DNA from: Clostridia bacterium
GTDB taxonomy: Bacteria > Bacillota > Clostridia > Christensenellales > CAG-138
Reading direction: 5' to 3'
Assembly: GCA_017451295.1 (NCBI GenBank)
Contig: JAFSPW010000074.1
Coordinates: 1-60,703 of the forward strand
DNA: 60,703 nucleotides
Shown here piece by piece: positions 51,897 through 60,156 of this stretch; the stretch's first letter is position 1; the number at the start of each line of letters is the position of its first letter. Position numbers and translations under genes: made by a program. Under the pieces are notes generated by a model, which saw only the letters and a program-made list of their open reading frames with translations, had not been told where the DNA came from and ran no database searches.

Positions 51897-52589
51897 TTAT
51901 TCCCTGTCGTCTATCAATGTGCCAAGATTTTCACATTCCGCCGCCTCGTCCAGCCTGTCCAAGGCAAAGCACAGAATGGGCAGACTCTGCTCCCGGCAAA
52001 GGGTAATGGCGGTCAAATCCGTGGCCTTCAGGTTGTCCCGAATCACCTTCTCATAGCTCAGGTGGCTGTACCGCACCGCCTGGGGGTCCCTTTTGGGGTC
52101 AGCGGAATAGATGGCATCCACATTCTTAGCCAGCAGCAAGGCATCCGCCCCAATCTCCGCCGCCCGAAGCGCCGCCGCCGTATCCGTGGAGAAGAAGGGA
52201 CAGCCGGAGCCGCAGGCAAAGATGACGATGGTCTTCTGGCTCAAGAGCTCCTTGGCCCGTCTGCTGGAGAAGGGGTCGCAGAACCGATCCATGTCCACGG
52301 CGGAAAGCACCGCCGCCTTGATGCCAAGGCCCTCGAACGCATCCTGCAGGGCCAGGGCGTTGATGGCCGTAGCCAGCATGCCCATGTGGTCCCGACGGTT
52401 CCGGTCGTGCTGACCCGCATCCCGGCCCCGGATGATGTTGCCGCCGCCTACCACCACGCCAATCTCCATGCCCTTTTGGGCAAGGGCGGCGATACGCCGG
52501 GCGGTCTGTTCCACCTTATCAAAGCCGATGGGGCCATCCTGGCCCATGAGAGCCTCTCCGCTGATTTTCAGCAAAATACGCTTGTACAT
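51897..52589 (-). CDS. pyrH: UMP kinase PyrH
   Basis: The 230-residue product starts MYKRILLKISGEALMG at the ATG at 52589 after GGAGGGATAAGC. Amino-acid-kinase motifs VVGGGNIIRG, DHMGMLATAINALALQD and GSGCPFFSTDTAAALRA identify bacterial UMP kinase. The promoter at 52618-52645 separates it from tsf; the usual tsf-pyrH link is broken here by the inserted gene at 52736-53740. Confidence 0.97.
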   Translation of the reverse strand: MYKRILLKISGEALMGQDGPIGFDKVEQTARRIAALAQKGMEIGVVVGGGNIIRGRDAGQHDRNRRDHMGMLATAINALALQDAFEGLGIKAAVLSAVDMDRFCDPFSSRRAKELLSQKTIVIFACGSGCPFFSTDTAAALRAAEIGADALLLAKNVDAIYSADPKRDPQAVRYSHLSYEKVIRDNLKATDLTAITLCREQSLPILCFALDRLDEAAECENLGTLIDDRE

Positions 52590-52617
52590 GCTTATCCCTC
52601 CAAATTCTGTTTGGTTC

Positions 52618-52645
52618 AGTATAGCACGGTTGGCTGCATGTGCAA
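52618..52645 (-). promoter_or_regulatory. Promoter of pyrH-frr operon
   Basis: Minus strand TTGCAC (52640-52645), 16 bp, TATACT (52618-52623). The transcript starts about 25 nt before the pyrH start. Confidence 0.65.
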
Positions 52646-52735
52646 AGCCCTGATTTGACTCACGCTTGCAAAAAAGCACATTCCATACAAACATTTATGT
52701 TGCCAATTATTTATAAACAGGATAGAATATTTTTT

Positions 52736-53740
52736 ATGAAAAGTGTATGGATTATTATATTTACCTGTGCTGTTCTTCTTCTTTTCGGATGCAATATCGG
52801 CACTGTCCATCAGAATATCCAAGTTCCGGAGCCATCTATATCTGAACTTGTTGTAACACTCGAGCCAACGGTACCTCCGATGACGGCTACGTGTAGCCCT
52901 ACGCCCACTTCGACTCCCACACCGGAGCCGACAGAACCTTGTCTTCATCTGTATAATCACCCGAAAGATAAGTTTAGCGACCAAGAGCCTGTTTTAGACG
53001 AGTATGCCTACAAAAGTTCCAATGTTTCTATCAGCATTGAAAAGATTGTTGATCCCGAAGGCTTTCCTACCCCTTTAGCAGTTTTTGTCGCTGATATTTA
53101 TATTGAGAGCATCAACAGCTTCCGTGCCTCCTGGTCAAAAAACACGCCTGAGGAGAGTCAGTATGCGCCTTTAGATATCCTGGAGTTTATGAGCCAGAAA
53201 AAGGCAATTCTGGCTATCAACGGAGACTATGCCAGTAAAAAGGATTTTGGTTGCCTGGTTCGCGACGGCGTATGCTATCGAACCATAGACAACCCTCGAT
53301 ATGTTGCCTGCATATTGTTGAAGGATGGCTCCATGGTCGTCCTGGAAGGAAAGGATGCGACCTCTGAAGCCATTATGGCCATGGATCCTTGGCAAGCCTG
53401 GTGCTTTGGTCCCTCTCTATTGAATGAAGAAGGCAAAGCGAAGAATACTGACGAGTTTAATTCCTCTCTTGTTGCACCAAATCCTCGAACCGTACTGGGT
53501 TATTATTCCCCCGGACACTACTGTTTTGTGGTGGTGGATGGCCGGCAGGACCGTTATTCTAAGGGGCTAACCCTGTATCAGCTCTCTCGCTTCATGGAAT
53601 CTCTCGGCTGCCAAATGGCCTATAACATGGACGGTGGTGGCAGTTCCGTATTGGCTTTCGATAATCGACGCATAAACCACCAGCAGTCCACCCGCAGCAT
53701 TCCCGACATAATATACATCTGCGAACCCGAAGTCGAATAA
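52736..53740 (+). CDS. Phosphodiester glycosidase (NAGPA)-like lipoprotein
   Basis: Start is the ATG at 52736 (MKSVWIIIFTCAVLLLFGC), a lipoprotein signal with C19; 334 residues. A Thr/Pro-rich linker (about 45-75) leads to a domain with VADIYIESINSFRASW, KAILAINGDYASKK, NPRTVLGYY and the late MAYNMDGGGSSVLAF, characteristic of the phosphodiester glycosidase/DUF2233 family linked to N-acetylglucosamine-1-phosphodiester hydrolysis. Substrate unknown, possibly a surface glycan. The DNA is visibly A/T richer than both flanks and the gene faces against tsf and pyrH, so a recent insertion is likely. The ribosome site is weak. Confidence 0.87.
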   Translation: MKSVWIIIFTCAVLLLFGCNIGTVHQNIQVPEPSISELVVTLEPTVPPMTATCSPTPTSTPTPEPTEPCLHLYNHPKDKFSDQEPVLDEYAYKSSNVSISIEKIVDPEGFPTPLAVFVADIYIESINSFRASWSKNTPEESQYAPLDILEFMSQKKAILAINGDYASKKDFGCLVRDGVCYRTIDNPRYVACILLKDGSMVVLEGKDATSEAIMAMDPWQAWCFGPSLLNEEGKAKNTDEFNSSLVAPNPRTVLGYYSPGHYCFVVVDGRQDRYSKGLTLYQLSRFMESLGCQMAYNMDGGGSSVLAFDNRRINHQQSTRSIPDIIYICEPEVE

Positions 53741-53765
53741 CCTTTGCAAGCATATGCCCTTACAA

Positions 53766-53796
53766 AAAGCCCCTCCGAAAAACTCGGAGGGGCTTT
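53766..53796. terminator. Bidirectional terminator between NAGPA-like gene and tsf
   Basis: Perfect 13-bp stem (53766-53778 with 53784-53796), 5-nt loop, A-run on the left and TTT on the right. It serves the convergent genes ending at 53740 and 53817. Confidence 0.93.
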
Positions 53797-53816
53797 CATT
53801 TGCAGGGCAAAGTCTC

Positions 53817-54707
53817 TTATGCCTTCATCTGGGACATGACTTCCTCAGCGAAGTTGTCCTCCCGCTTTTGCAGGCCTTCGCCCATCTCGTAGCGCACAAA
53901 GCACTCCACCTCGGAAGCGTTCTTGGCCTTGAGCATATCCTTCACGGCGATGCCCTGGTCCTTCACATACACCTGCTCCAGCAGGCAAACTTCCTTGTAG
54001 TACTTGCTCATACGGCCATCCACCATCTTCTCGATGATGGCTTCGGGCTTGGGCTTGGCGGACTGGGCGTTCTCGTCCAGGGCCTTGGCCAGCTGAATCT
54101 TGCGCTCATGGTCGATATAATCCTGGGGCAGGTCCTTCACACCCACGCACACGGGGTTGGCGGCAGCCACCTGCAGGGCCACATCGTGCATGGCTTCTGC
54201 ATCGCAGGGGGCGGCAAACTTCACCACCACACCGATACGGCCGCCCATGTGGATGTAGGTATCCACGGCGCCTTCCACGCGCACGAAGCGGCGGATGGAA
54301 ATCTTTTCGCCGATGCCGGCCACAGCGGTGGAAACGGCGTTGGCCACAGTCTCGCCATCCATCTTTGAAGACAGCAGCGCATCCACATCAGCAGGATTGG
54401 TGTCGGCAATCTGCTTGGCAATCTTCTTCACGAAGTCCAGGAACTTATCGGTCTTGGCCACGAAGTCGGTCTCGCAGTTGACCTCTACCAGCACGGCCAC
54501 ATCGCCGTCACGATAATCGGCCACCACGCCCTCAGCGGCGATACGGCCGGCCTTCTTAGCGGCAGCGGCCAGGCCCTTTTCCCGCAGGAAATCGATGGCC
54601 TTTTCCACATCGCCTTCACAGGCGGTGAGGGCCTTCTTGCAATCCATCATGCCGGCACCGGTGCGCTCACGCAGGGCGGCTACATCCTTAGCAGTAATCG
54701 TTGCCAT
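53817..54707 (-). CDS. tsf: Translation elongation factor Ts
   Basis: The 296-residue product starts MATITAKDVAALRERTGAGM at 54707, with the EF-Ts signature TGAGMMDCKKAL and VNCETDFVAK. It exchanges GDP for GTP on EF-Tu. Twenty-one bp after rpsB. Length normal for the longer EF-Ts class. Confidence 0.98.
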   Translation of the reverse strand: MATITAKDVAALRERTGAGMMDCKKALTACEGDVEKAIDFLREKGLAAAAKKAGRIAAEGVVADYRDGDVAVLVEVNCETDFVAKTDKFLDFVKKIAKQIADTNPADVDALLSSKMDGETVANAVSTAVAGIGEKISIRRFVRVEGAVDTYIHMGGRIGVVVKFAAPCDAEAMHDVALQVAAANPVCVGVKDLPQDYIDHERKIQLAKALDENAQSAKPKPEAIIEKMVDGRMSKYYKEVCLLEQVYVKDQGIAVKDMLKAKNASEVECFVRYEMGEGLQKREDNFAEEVMSQMKA

Positions 54708-54728
54708 ATGTGTGTATTCCTCCTAAGA

Positions 54729-55466
54729 TTATTCCTGGGTCTGCTCGTCGGCCTCTTCCTCGGCGGCGGCATCGGTGAACTGCTCACCCTGCTTGCCTTC
54801 CAAAACGGCATCGGCCATCTTGGCGGTAATCAGGCGGACCGCACGGATAGCATCGTCATTGGCGGGAATGGGATAGTTCACTTCGTCCGGATCGCAGTTG
54901 GTGTCCACGGTAGCCACGATGGGGATACCGAGCTTCCTGGCTTCGGACACGGCGATGTGCTCCTTGCGGGTGTCGATGACGAACAGGGCGCCGGGGAGCT
55001 TCTTCATTTCCTTGATACCGCCCAGGTTCTTGATGAGCTTCTCCTGCTCGGCCTTGATGGCGATGACTTCCTTCTTGGGAAGCAAATCAAAGTCACCGTT
55101 CTCCTCCATCTTCTCGATGGCCTTCAGACGGGCGATACGGGTCTGGATGGTCTTGAAGTTGGTGAGCATGCCGCCCAGCCAGCGCTGGTTCACATAGAAC
55201 TGCTCGCAGCGCTTTGCTTCCTGCTCGATGCTCTCCTGAGCCTGCTTCTTGGTGCCGACGAACAGCACATCCTTACCCTCGGCAGACAGGTCGCGGATAA
55301 AGTAGTAGGCTTCTTCGACTTTCTTGACGGTCATTTGCAGGTCGATGATGTGGATACCGTTGCGCTCGGTGAAGATATAGGGCTTCATCTTGGGGTTCCA
55401 ACGGCGGGTCTGATGACCAAAGTGGACGCCAGCTTCCAACAGCTGCTTCATAGAAATCACGGACAT
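54729..55466 (-). CDS. rpsB: 30S ribosomal protein S2
   Basis: The 245-residue product starts [20 protein letters not shown] at 55466, 11 bases after [34 protein letters not shown] and the S2 signature [20 protein letters not shown] are present; the tail is acidic ([10 protein letters not shown]). First gene of rpsB-tsf with a strong promoter. Confidence 0.98.
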   Translation of the reverse strand: MSVISMKQLLEAGVHFGHQTRRWNPKMKPYIFTERNGIHIIDLQMTVKKVEEAYYFIRDLSAEGKDVLFVGTKKQAQESIEQEAKRCEQFYVNQRWLGGMLTNFKTIQTRIARLKAIEKMEENGDFDLLPKKEVIAIKAEQEKLIKNLGGIKEMKKLPGALFVIDTRKEHIAVSEARKLGIPIVATVDTNCDPDEVNYPIPANDDAIRAVRLITAKMADAVLEGKQGEQFTDAAAEEEADEQTQE

Positions 55467-55580
55467 GAGTAACTAAACCTCCTCGTTTTATTTTTTGTCC
55501 TTCCCCCGCTTCCTCTTGGCAGCCACCCGAAACCGGGACGAGAACCGCCAATCCACGAAGGTGCGTGATAAACCTTGCAA

Positions 55581-55609
55581 ATTATAACAGAGACGGGCAA
55601 GCATGGCAA
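55581..55609 (-). promoter_or_regulatory. Promoter of rpsB-tsf
   Basis: Minus strand TTGCCA (55604-55609), 17 bp, TATAAT (55581-55586). It drives a leader of about 110 nt, GC-rich and able to fold, before rpsB. Confidence 0.8.
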
Positions 55610-55661
55610 GAGGTTTGCGTTAAAAAAATCCAAGTTTTTTTGCCATTTTTATGATGAAAAA

Positions 55662-55690
55662 TTGACAAGCCATGCACGAACCTATATAGT
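55662..55690 (+). promoter_or_regulatory. Promoter of mscS-like gene
   Basis: TTGACA (55662-55667), 17 bp, TATAGT (55685-55690), 31 bp before the start at 55721; divergent from rpsB. Confidence 0.85.
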
Positions 55691-55720
55691 GTGTAGTATA
55701 AAACAACGAAAGGGTGCCCC

Positions 55721-56596
55721 ATGAAAAAGAAAAGTCCGCTTATCCGCATTGCTATCCTGATTGTCATCGGTGTTTTGGTCTACTTCCTGGGAAAACATCT
55801 TGGGGTAATCGATGCCGTACCCAGGCTCCAATGGAACGGGCAGCGCATCATCTACGGTCTAATAACGCTGCTGATGCTGCTGATTCTGGACGGCATCATC
55901 AGCTTCGTCCTGGGCAGTATCAACCCGAAATCCAACCGGGGCCGGACCTTGAAGGCCCTGACCAAGAATCTCATTCGCTATGCCGTGATTCTGCTGTCCA
56001 TCTGTGTGGTGCTGACCATCTTCGGGGTGGATATCGTCACCATCCTTTCCGGCCTTGGCATCATCGCCCTGATTATCGGCTTTGGCGCCGAGAGCCTGAT
56101 TGCCGATGTGGTGACGGGCATGTTCATCCTGATGGACAACCAGTATAACATCGGCGATATTATCGAGGTCAACGGCTTTCGCGGCACCGTCACCGATATC
56201 AGCGTTCGCACCACCATGCTGACGGATGTAGGCGGCAACGTGAAAATCATCAACAATTCCGACATGAAGAACATACTCAATCGGTCGGACAACACTTCCC
56301 GTTCCGTGGCGGACTTCCCCATCCCCTATGAAACGGACCTGGAGGCCCTGGAGAAGGAGATTCCCGCCATGCTCCAGCGCATCTACGAGGCCCATCGGGA
56401 TGTAATGAAGGACGCACCCGTATATGTGGGCGTGGATTCCCTTGGCGACAGCGCCGTGGTATTGAAGTTTGTGGTGGAGGTAGCCGAGTCGGACATCTAC
56501 GCCGGCGCCCGGGTGCTGAACCGGGAGCTGTTTGTTCAAATGCGTAAGCTGGGCATTGAGGTGCCCTTCCCCCAGATTGACGTGCACCAGAAATGA
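55721..56596 (+). CDS. Small-conductance mechanosensitive channel (MscS family)
   Basis: The 291-residue product starts MKKKSPLIRIAILIVIGVLV at 55721 behind GAAAGGG. Three membrane helices end in the pore-lining segment TILSGLGIIALIIGFGAESL, followed by the beta domain (NIGDIIEVNGFRGTVTDISV, KIINNSDMKNILNRS) and the alpha/beta C-terminal domain. MscS channels relieve turgor on osmotic downshock. The next gene overlaps its stop by four bases. Confidence 0.95.
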   Translation: MKKKSPLIRIAILIVIGVLVYFLGKHLGVIDAVPRLQWNGQRIIYGLITLLMLLILDGIISFVLGSINPKSNRGRTLKALTKNLIRYAVILLSICVVLTIFGVDIVTILSGLGIIALIIGFGAESLIADVVTGMFILMDNQYNIGDIIEVNGFRGTVTDISVRTTMLTDVGGNVKIINNSDMKNILNRSDNTSRSVADFPIPYETDLEALEKEIPAMLQRIYEAHRDVMKDAPVYVGVDSLGDSAVVLKFVVEVAESDIYAGARVLNRELFVQMRKLGIEVPFPQIDVHQK

Positions 56597-57639
56597 GAAA
56601 GCGGGTCCATGAAATCATGGGGCTGCCGCCCGAGTTTCACGAGGACGGCGCACCGGAATACACCCCTCTGCCTGACGAGTTCAACCGCTTCTCCCCGGCA
56701 TCGGCGGAGGAAGTGGGTGCTTCCTCCCGCCTACGCAAGATGATGCTGCTGTTGGCCGCCGCCGGGTTGAGCGTGCTGGGCTTCCTGTCCCCCGTGAAGG
56801 GAAAAACCGCAGAAGCGGCACAGGAGCCAATTCCTGCCGCCGCTGCACCCGCCTTTGCAACGGCAACTCCCTCAAAGACCGCCATCATTGCATCCACGCC
56901 TGCGCCTGAGCAGGAGCCGGATGCAGAAGTGATGTTCTATGTCACCTCCTCCGTCTTCCATGGGCAGGTTAGGCTGACAAGCCCGGAAAGGACCGTTGCG
57001 GTTCGGGTGCAGATTCGCTTTGGGTCGATTCCGGACCCGGCCTTAACCTACGTTTTTACGCCCGAAGACATAGCAGCCGGTGAGTACATACTGGAGAGCT
57101 TTGACTATTCGGAATTCTATCTAAGCCACCAGGAGGCTTTTGAGGCTGAAACCGGCAACATCGTCCCCTGCCTGGAAGTGACGCTGACCTATAGGGATGA
57201 ACAGGGTCAGGAGCAAACCCTTATTCGCCGGGAGAATCCGCAGCCGGAGGATTGGGTCAACCTTTCCTACGATGCGCCGGACGAGGATATGTCCTGGTTC
57301 TTTGACAGCAGCTATCCGGATTGCTTCGTGGCCCGGGTGTATGATTCTGCGCAGGAGGCCATTTCCTTTACCATGGACCCTGCACAGGAGCTGCGGTATG
57401 GGGATGTCTTCGTTTCCATCAGTGTTGATGGACGGGTGCTGGTGACAGAGGAGGCATATTTGGAGGTCAGCGAACAGACCTACACCAGCGAAGGCGGCCC
57501 CCTCACCCTGCGAACGTTTATGTATGTGATTCCCCGGCCCGCAGATTTCCCCGAACACGGCCGTGCTCACTTCACCGTCATACAGCATCTGGTGCATTAT
57601 GACACGACGCTAAGCCGACAGTGGGACTATACCTACTAA
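56593..57639 (+). CDS. Unknown membrane-anchored protein coupled to mscS-like gene
   Basis: The 348-residue product starts at an ATG overlapping the MscS stop (ATGA). A hydrophilic N-terminus of about 45 residues (GLPPEFHEDGAPEYTPLP) precedes one membrane helix (MMLLLAAAGLSVLGFLSP), an Ala/Pro/Thr linker (about 75-110) and an extracellular beta-rich part with YVFTPEDIAAGEYILESF and repeated strand patterns. No family or catalytic site is recognised. Topology is probably N-in, C-out. Ends at a terminator. Confidence 0.8.
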   Translation: MRKRVHEIMGLPPEFHEDGAPEYTPLPDEFNRFSPASAEEVGASSRLRKMMLLLAAAGLSVLGFLSPVKGKTAEAAQEPIPAAAAPAFATATPSKTAIIASTPAPEQEPDAEVMFYVTSSVFHGQVRLTSPERTVAVRVQIRFGSIPDPALTYVFTPEDIAAGEYILESFDYSEFYLSHQEAFEAETGNIVPCLEVTLTYRDEQGQEQTLIRRENPQPEDWVNLSYDAPDEDMSWFFDSSYPDCFVARVYDSAQEAISFTMDPAQELRYGDVFVSISVDGRVLVTEEAYLEVSEQTYTSEGGPLTLRTFMYVIPRPADFPEHGRAHFTVIQHLVHYDTTLSRQWDYTY

Positions 57640-57645
57640 CATAAC

Positions 57646-57686
57646 GGGACCGCCTGGAAAAGCCAAGCGGTCCCAAATTCTTTTTT
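57646..57686 (+). terminator. Terminator of mscS-like operon
   Basis: GGGACCGC (57646-57653) pairs with GCGGTCCC (57667-57674), with an inner GG/CC pair, then AAATTCTTTTTT. Seven bp beyond the stop at 57639. Confidence 0.85.
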
Positions 57687-57696
57687 GGCAAAAGCC

Positions 57697-57981
57697 TTAT
57701 TCCTCTTCCCCGTCCTCAAGCTCGTCAAACAAGTCTTGAAACTCCTTGAAGACCTCGTCCAGCAGGATTTCATTTTCGATGGAGCGGTAGGTCTCCTCCC
57801 CATTCTCCTTGACAATCTCCAGCAATACGATTTCATCGTCCTCCACGCCCTCCACTTCCTCAATGGGCTGCAGAGCGGCATAGCGCCGGCCTTCATAGGC
57901 AAAGGTGAGCAGCAGGTCAAAGTCCACTTCCTGGCCGTTTTCCTCGTCGATTAGGGTGACGATGGTATCCCGTTCTTCCAT
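57697..57981 (-). CDS. DUF1292 family protein (YrzB-like)
   Basis: The 94-residue, very acidic product starts MEERDTIVTLIDEENGQEVD at 57981. The beta-rich pattern FDLLLTFAYEGRRYAALQPI followed by acidic helices matches DUF1292, normally encoded after ruvX in Firmicutes. Function unknown. Last gene of ireB-ruvX-DUF1292. Confidence 0.92.
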   Translation of the reverse strand: MEERDTIVTLIDEENGQEVDFDLLLTFAYEGRRYAALQPIEEVEGVEDDEIVLLEIVKENGEETYRSIENEILLDEVFKEFQDLFDELEDGEEE

Positions 57982-57999
57982 GTTTCCGCCTTTCCGCCA

Positions 58000-58425
58000 T
58001 CAGCCGTTGCAATGGCTTTCCATGTATCCCTGCAAGATGACCACGGCAGCCATCTTGTCTATGACCTGTTTGCGCTTCTCCCGGGAGATGTCCGCATCCA
58101 GCAGCACCCGCCGGGCGGCCATGGTGGTGAGCCGCTCGTCATAAAAGGCATACTCCCCCGGCCAGCGGTCGATGATACGCTGGGCAAACTGCTTCACCTT
58201 CTGCGCCTGCTCCCCATAGGTGCCATCCATGTTTCGAGGCAGTCCAAACAGGAGCATGCAGGGGGCGTACTTTTCTGCCAGCTGCAGCAGATACGCTGCA
58301 TCCTTCTCGGCGCCGCCCTTGCGGTGATAGGTTTCCACGGGCTGGGCGGTGATGCCCAAAGCATCGGACACCGCCACGCCGATGCGCTTGTCCCCCACAT
58401 CAAAGGCCAGAATCCGCTGCATCAT
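58000..58425 (-). CDS. ruvX: Putative pre-16S rRNA nuclease / Holliday junction resolvase-like YqgF (RuvX)
   Basis: The 141-residue product begins at tandem ATGs (58425 or 58422) overlapping the ireB stop. RNase H-fold motifs: [37 protein letters not shown] and the final [13 protein letters not shown]. The family matures the 5' end of 16S rRNA in bacteria tested, and was earlier named a resolvase. Confidence 0.95.
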   Translation of the reverse strand: MMQRILAFDVGDKRIGVAVSDALGITAQPVETYHRKGGAEKDAAYLLQLAEKYAPCMLLFGLPRNMDGTYGEQAQKVKQFAQRIIDRWPGEYAFYDERLTTMAARRVLLDADISREKRKQVIDKMAAVVILQGYMESHCNG

Positions 58426-58688
58426 TCCTCCGGCTTCCTCCGGCGCACATAGAAACGCACCAGCTCCTCCAACAGCTCGTCCCGCTCCACCCGCAAAATG
58501 AGGTACCGGGCATTGTTGTGGGAGGTGATATAGGTGGGGTCTCCGGACAGCAGGTAGCCCACAATCTGATCCACCGGGTCATACCCCTTTTCCTTCATGG
58601 CCGCATACACGGTCATCAGCACCTCACGAGGCGTCAGCTCCACCCGGGAGGCGTTGTAGCGTGTGGTTTTTCCGCCTTGATCTTCCAT
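58422..58688 (-). CDS. ireB: IreB family regulatory phosphoprotein (UPF0297)
   Basis: The 88-residue product starts at 58688 behind GGAAAGGAAAC. The pattern [45 protein letters not shown] matches UPF0297/IreB in split form ([20 protein letters not shown] then [17 protein letters not shown]). In Enterococcus IreB is a target of the PASTA kinase IreK; the N-terminal Thr residues seen here (GKTTRYNA) could be the phosphorylation site. First gene of ireB-ruvX-DUF1292. Confidence 0.93.
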   Translation of the reverse strand: MEDQGGKTTRYNASRVELTPREVLMTVYAAMKEKGYDPVDQIVGYLLSGDPTYITSHNNARYLILRVERDELLEELVRFYVRRRKPEE

Positions 58689-58741
58689 GGTGTTCGTTTC
58701 CTTTCCTATGCCTGAATGGGATACTTCTACATCCTGCCTAT

Positions 58742-58770
58742 ACTATAGCATAGCCGCAAAGGAAAAGCAA
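58742..58770 (-). promoter_or_regulatory. Promoter of ireB-ruvX-DUF1292
   Basis: Minus strand TTGCTT (58765-58770), 17 bp, TATAGT (58742-58747), 54 bp before the ireB start. Confidence 0.7.
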
Positions 58771-58865
58771 ATCCATACCATAAAAAAATACAGGCGGCAA
58801 TGCATAGCACCAACCAGGCGTACCGTTGCATAGAATACCAGCAAAACGCACAAGGAGGTTGTTGC

Positions 58866-59864
58866 ATGAGACGAAGTGTTTGTGTCCTGCTGGTGACGGT
58901 GCTGCTTCTGGTGGGGCTTATGGGCTGCCAGAAGACAGTGAAGGAAAACCGGGTGGTGGAGCTCCACGAGGTGACCCGTTCCGTGTTTTATGCCCCCCAA
59001 TACGTGGCACAAAACCTTGGCTACTTTGAAGATGAGGGCTTGACGGTGAACATCACCACCTCCGGCGGCAGCGACAAGGCCATGACTGCCCTGCTGTCCG
59101 GGGATGCGGACATCTGCCTGGCCGGTCCGGAAACGGCGGTATATGTGTATAACGAAGGTCGAGAGAATCACCCGGTGGTGGTGGGACAGCTGACCAAGCG
59201 AGACGGCTCCTTCCTGGTGTCCCGAAAGGCGGAGCCGGACTTTAGCTGGGAAAGCCTGAAAGGAAAGACCATCATCGGCGGCCGCACCGGCGGTATGCCG
59301 CTGATGACCCTGTGCTATGTACTTAGGCAGCACGGGCTAACCCCGGGGGAGGATGTGGAGGTCATCGACAGCATCCAGTTCAACATGATGGGTCCCGCCT
59401 TTGAAGGGGGCACCGGGGAGTATGTCACCCTCTTTGAGCCCACGGCTACGGAGCTGCAGAACGCCGGGAAGGGGTATATCGTGGCGAATGTGGGCCTTGC
59501 CTCCGGGGAGGTGCCCTATACCGCATATCTCGTGACACCTGAGAAGCTGCAGCAGGATTCGGATACCATCGCCGCCTTCCTCCGGGCCATTTACCGAGCC
59601 CAGCAATGGTGCATCACCGCCACAGATGAGGAGATTGCCGCGGCTATGCAGCCCAGTTTCCCGGATACCTCTCTGGAAAGCCTAAAGATTGTGGCACACA
59701 GCTATCGACAGACGGATTCCTGGAAGCAGGACCTTACCATGGAAGCCGCGGATTATGCCCGCCTTTTGGACATAATCGAGAGCAACGGCCAGTTGAGCGC
59801 CCGTCCGCCCTTTGAAAAGCTGGTGGACAACAGCCTGGCCCAGGCCATCGCCGCCGGAAAATAA
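58866..59864 (+). CDS. Orphan SsuA/THI5-like ABC transporter substrate-binding lipoprotein
   Basis: Start is the ATG at 58866 after AAGGAGG; 332 residues. Lipobox GLMGC gives C21. The NMT1/SsuA fold is clear: SVFYAPQYVAQNLGYFEDEG, LLSGDADICLAGPETAVYVY, SLKGKTIIGGRTGGMPLMTL. Such proteins bind nitrate, alkanesulfonates, taurine or thiamine precursors; the substrate cannot be told. No permease or ATPase gene is beside it, and no TPP riboswitch is seen upstream, so it is an orphan in this window. Confidence 0.92.
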   Translation: MRRSVCVLLVTVLLLVGLMGCQKTVKENRVVELHEVTRSVFYAPQYVAQNLGYFEDEGLTVNITTSGGSDKAMTALLSGDADICLAGPETAVYVYNEGRENHPVVVGQLTKRDGSFLVSRKAEPDFSWESLKGKTIIGGRTGGMPLMTLCYVLRQHGLTPGEDVEVIDSIQFNMMGPAFEGGTGEYVTLFEPTATELQNAGKGYIVANVGLASGEVPYTAYLVTPEKLQQDSDTIAAFLRAIYRAQQWCITATDEEIAAAMQPSFPDTSLESLKIVAHSYRQTDSWKQDLTMEAADYARLLDIIESNGQLSARPPFEKLVDNSLAQAIAAGK

Positions 59865-59875
59865 AACGCAACTGC

Positions 59876-60012
59876 AAAGGGGCTGTTCAGAAAGCCCTGT
59901 CATCCCGAGCGTAGCCGAGGGATCTAAGAAATTCTTGCGAGAATCTCTGAGATTTCTCCACTCGCTTTGCTCGGTCGAAATGACAATCGCGGCTTTCTGA
60001 ACGGCCCCTTTT
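59876..60012 (+). terminator. Terminator-like outer hairpin with a repeat in its loop
   Basis: AAAGGGGCTGTTCAGAAAGCC (59876-59896 region) pairs with GGCTTTCTGAACGGCCCCTTT (59991-60011) with one mismatch, then TT. Twelve bp after the stop at 59864. The 94-nt loop is occupied by the palindromic repeat 59898-59985. Confidence 0.7.
59898..59985. repeat. TGTCAT...ATGACA palindromic mobile-looking repeat
   Basis: An 88-bp imperfect palindrome with TGTCATCCCGAGCGTAGCCG at one end and the matching inverted CGGTCGAAATGACA at the other, and AAGAAATTCTTGCGAGAATCT in the middle. This is the form of a widespread bacterial intergenic repeat whose ends read TGTCAT/ATGACA. It sits neatly within the outer hairpin. 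Confidence 0.75.
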
Positions 60013-60032
60013 CGTTCCTTCTGTTTGTAGTC

Positions 60033-60130
60033 TATGACGGGCATGACGGGCATTTCCTAAACTTTTTTTAGAAAGATATTTAAAAAATGCCCTATACTAG
60101 TTTTATGTTTTGCCCGTCATGCCCGTCATA
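60033..60130. repeat. 98-bp element with perfect 20-bp inverted ends built of 9-bp iterons
   Basis: TATGACGGGCATGACGGGCA (60033-60052) and its exact reverse complement (60111-60130) flank a 58-bp A/T-rich core. Each arm is two tandem copies of ATGACGGGC. It lies in a convergent intergenic region, 26 bp from the end of the Ig-like gene. Confidence 0.85.
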
Positions 60131-60156
60131 GGTGGGAATGCATGGGTCGGTTGAGG

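Noticed and set aside
52709..52727. TTGCCA-17-TAGAAT promoter for the NAGPA-like gene
   Set aside because: The predicted transcript start falls almost on the ATG, leaving no leader; kept only as a possibility, not annotated.
58700..58865. TPP or SAM riboswitch before the SsuA/THI5-like gene
   Set aside because: Upstream space is short and lacks the conserved CTGAGA-type core or a matching terminator.
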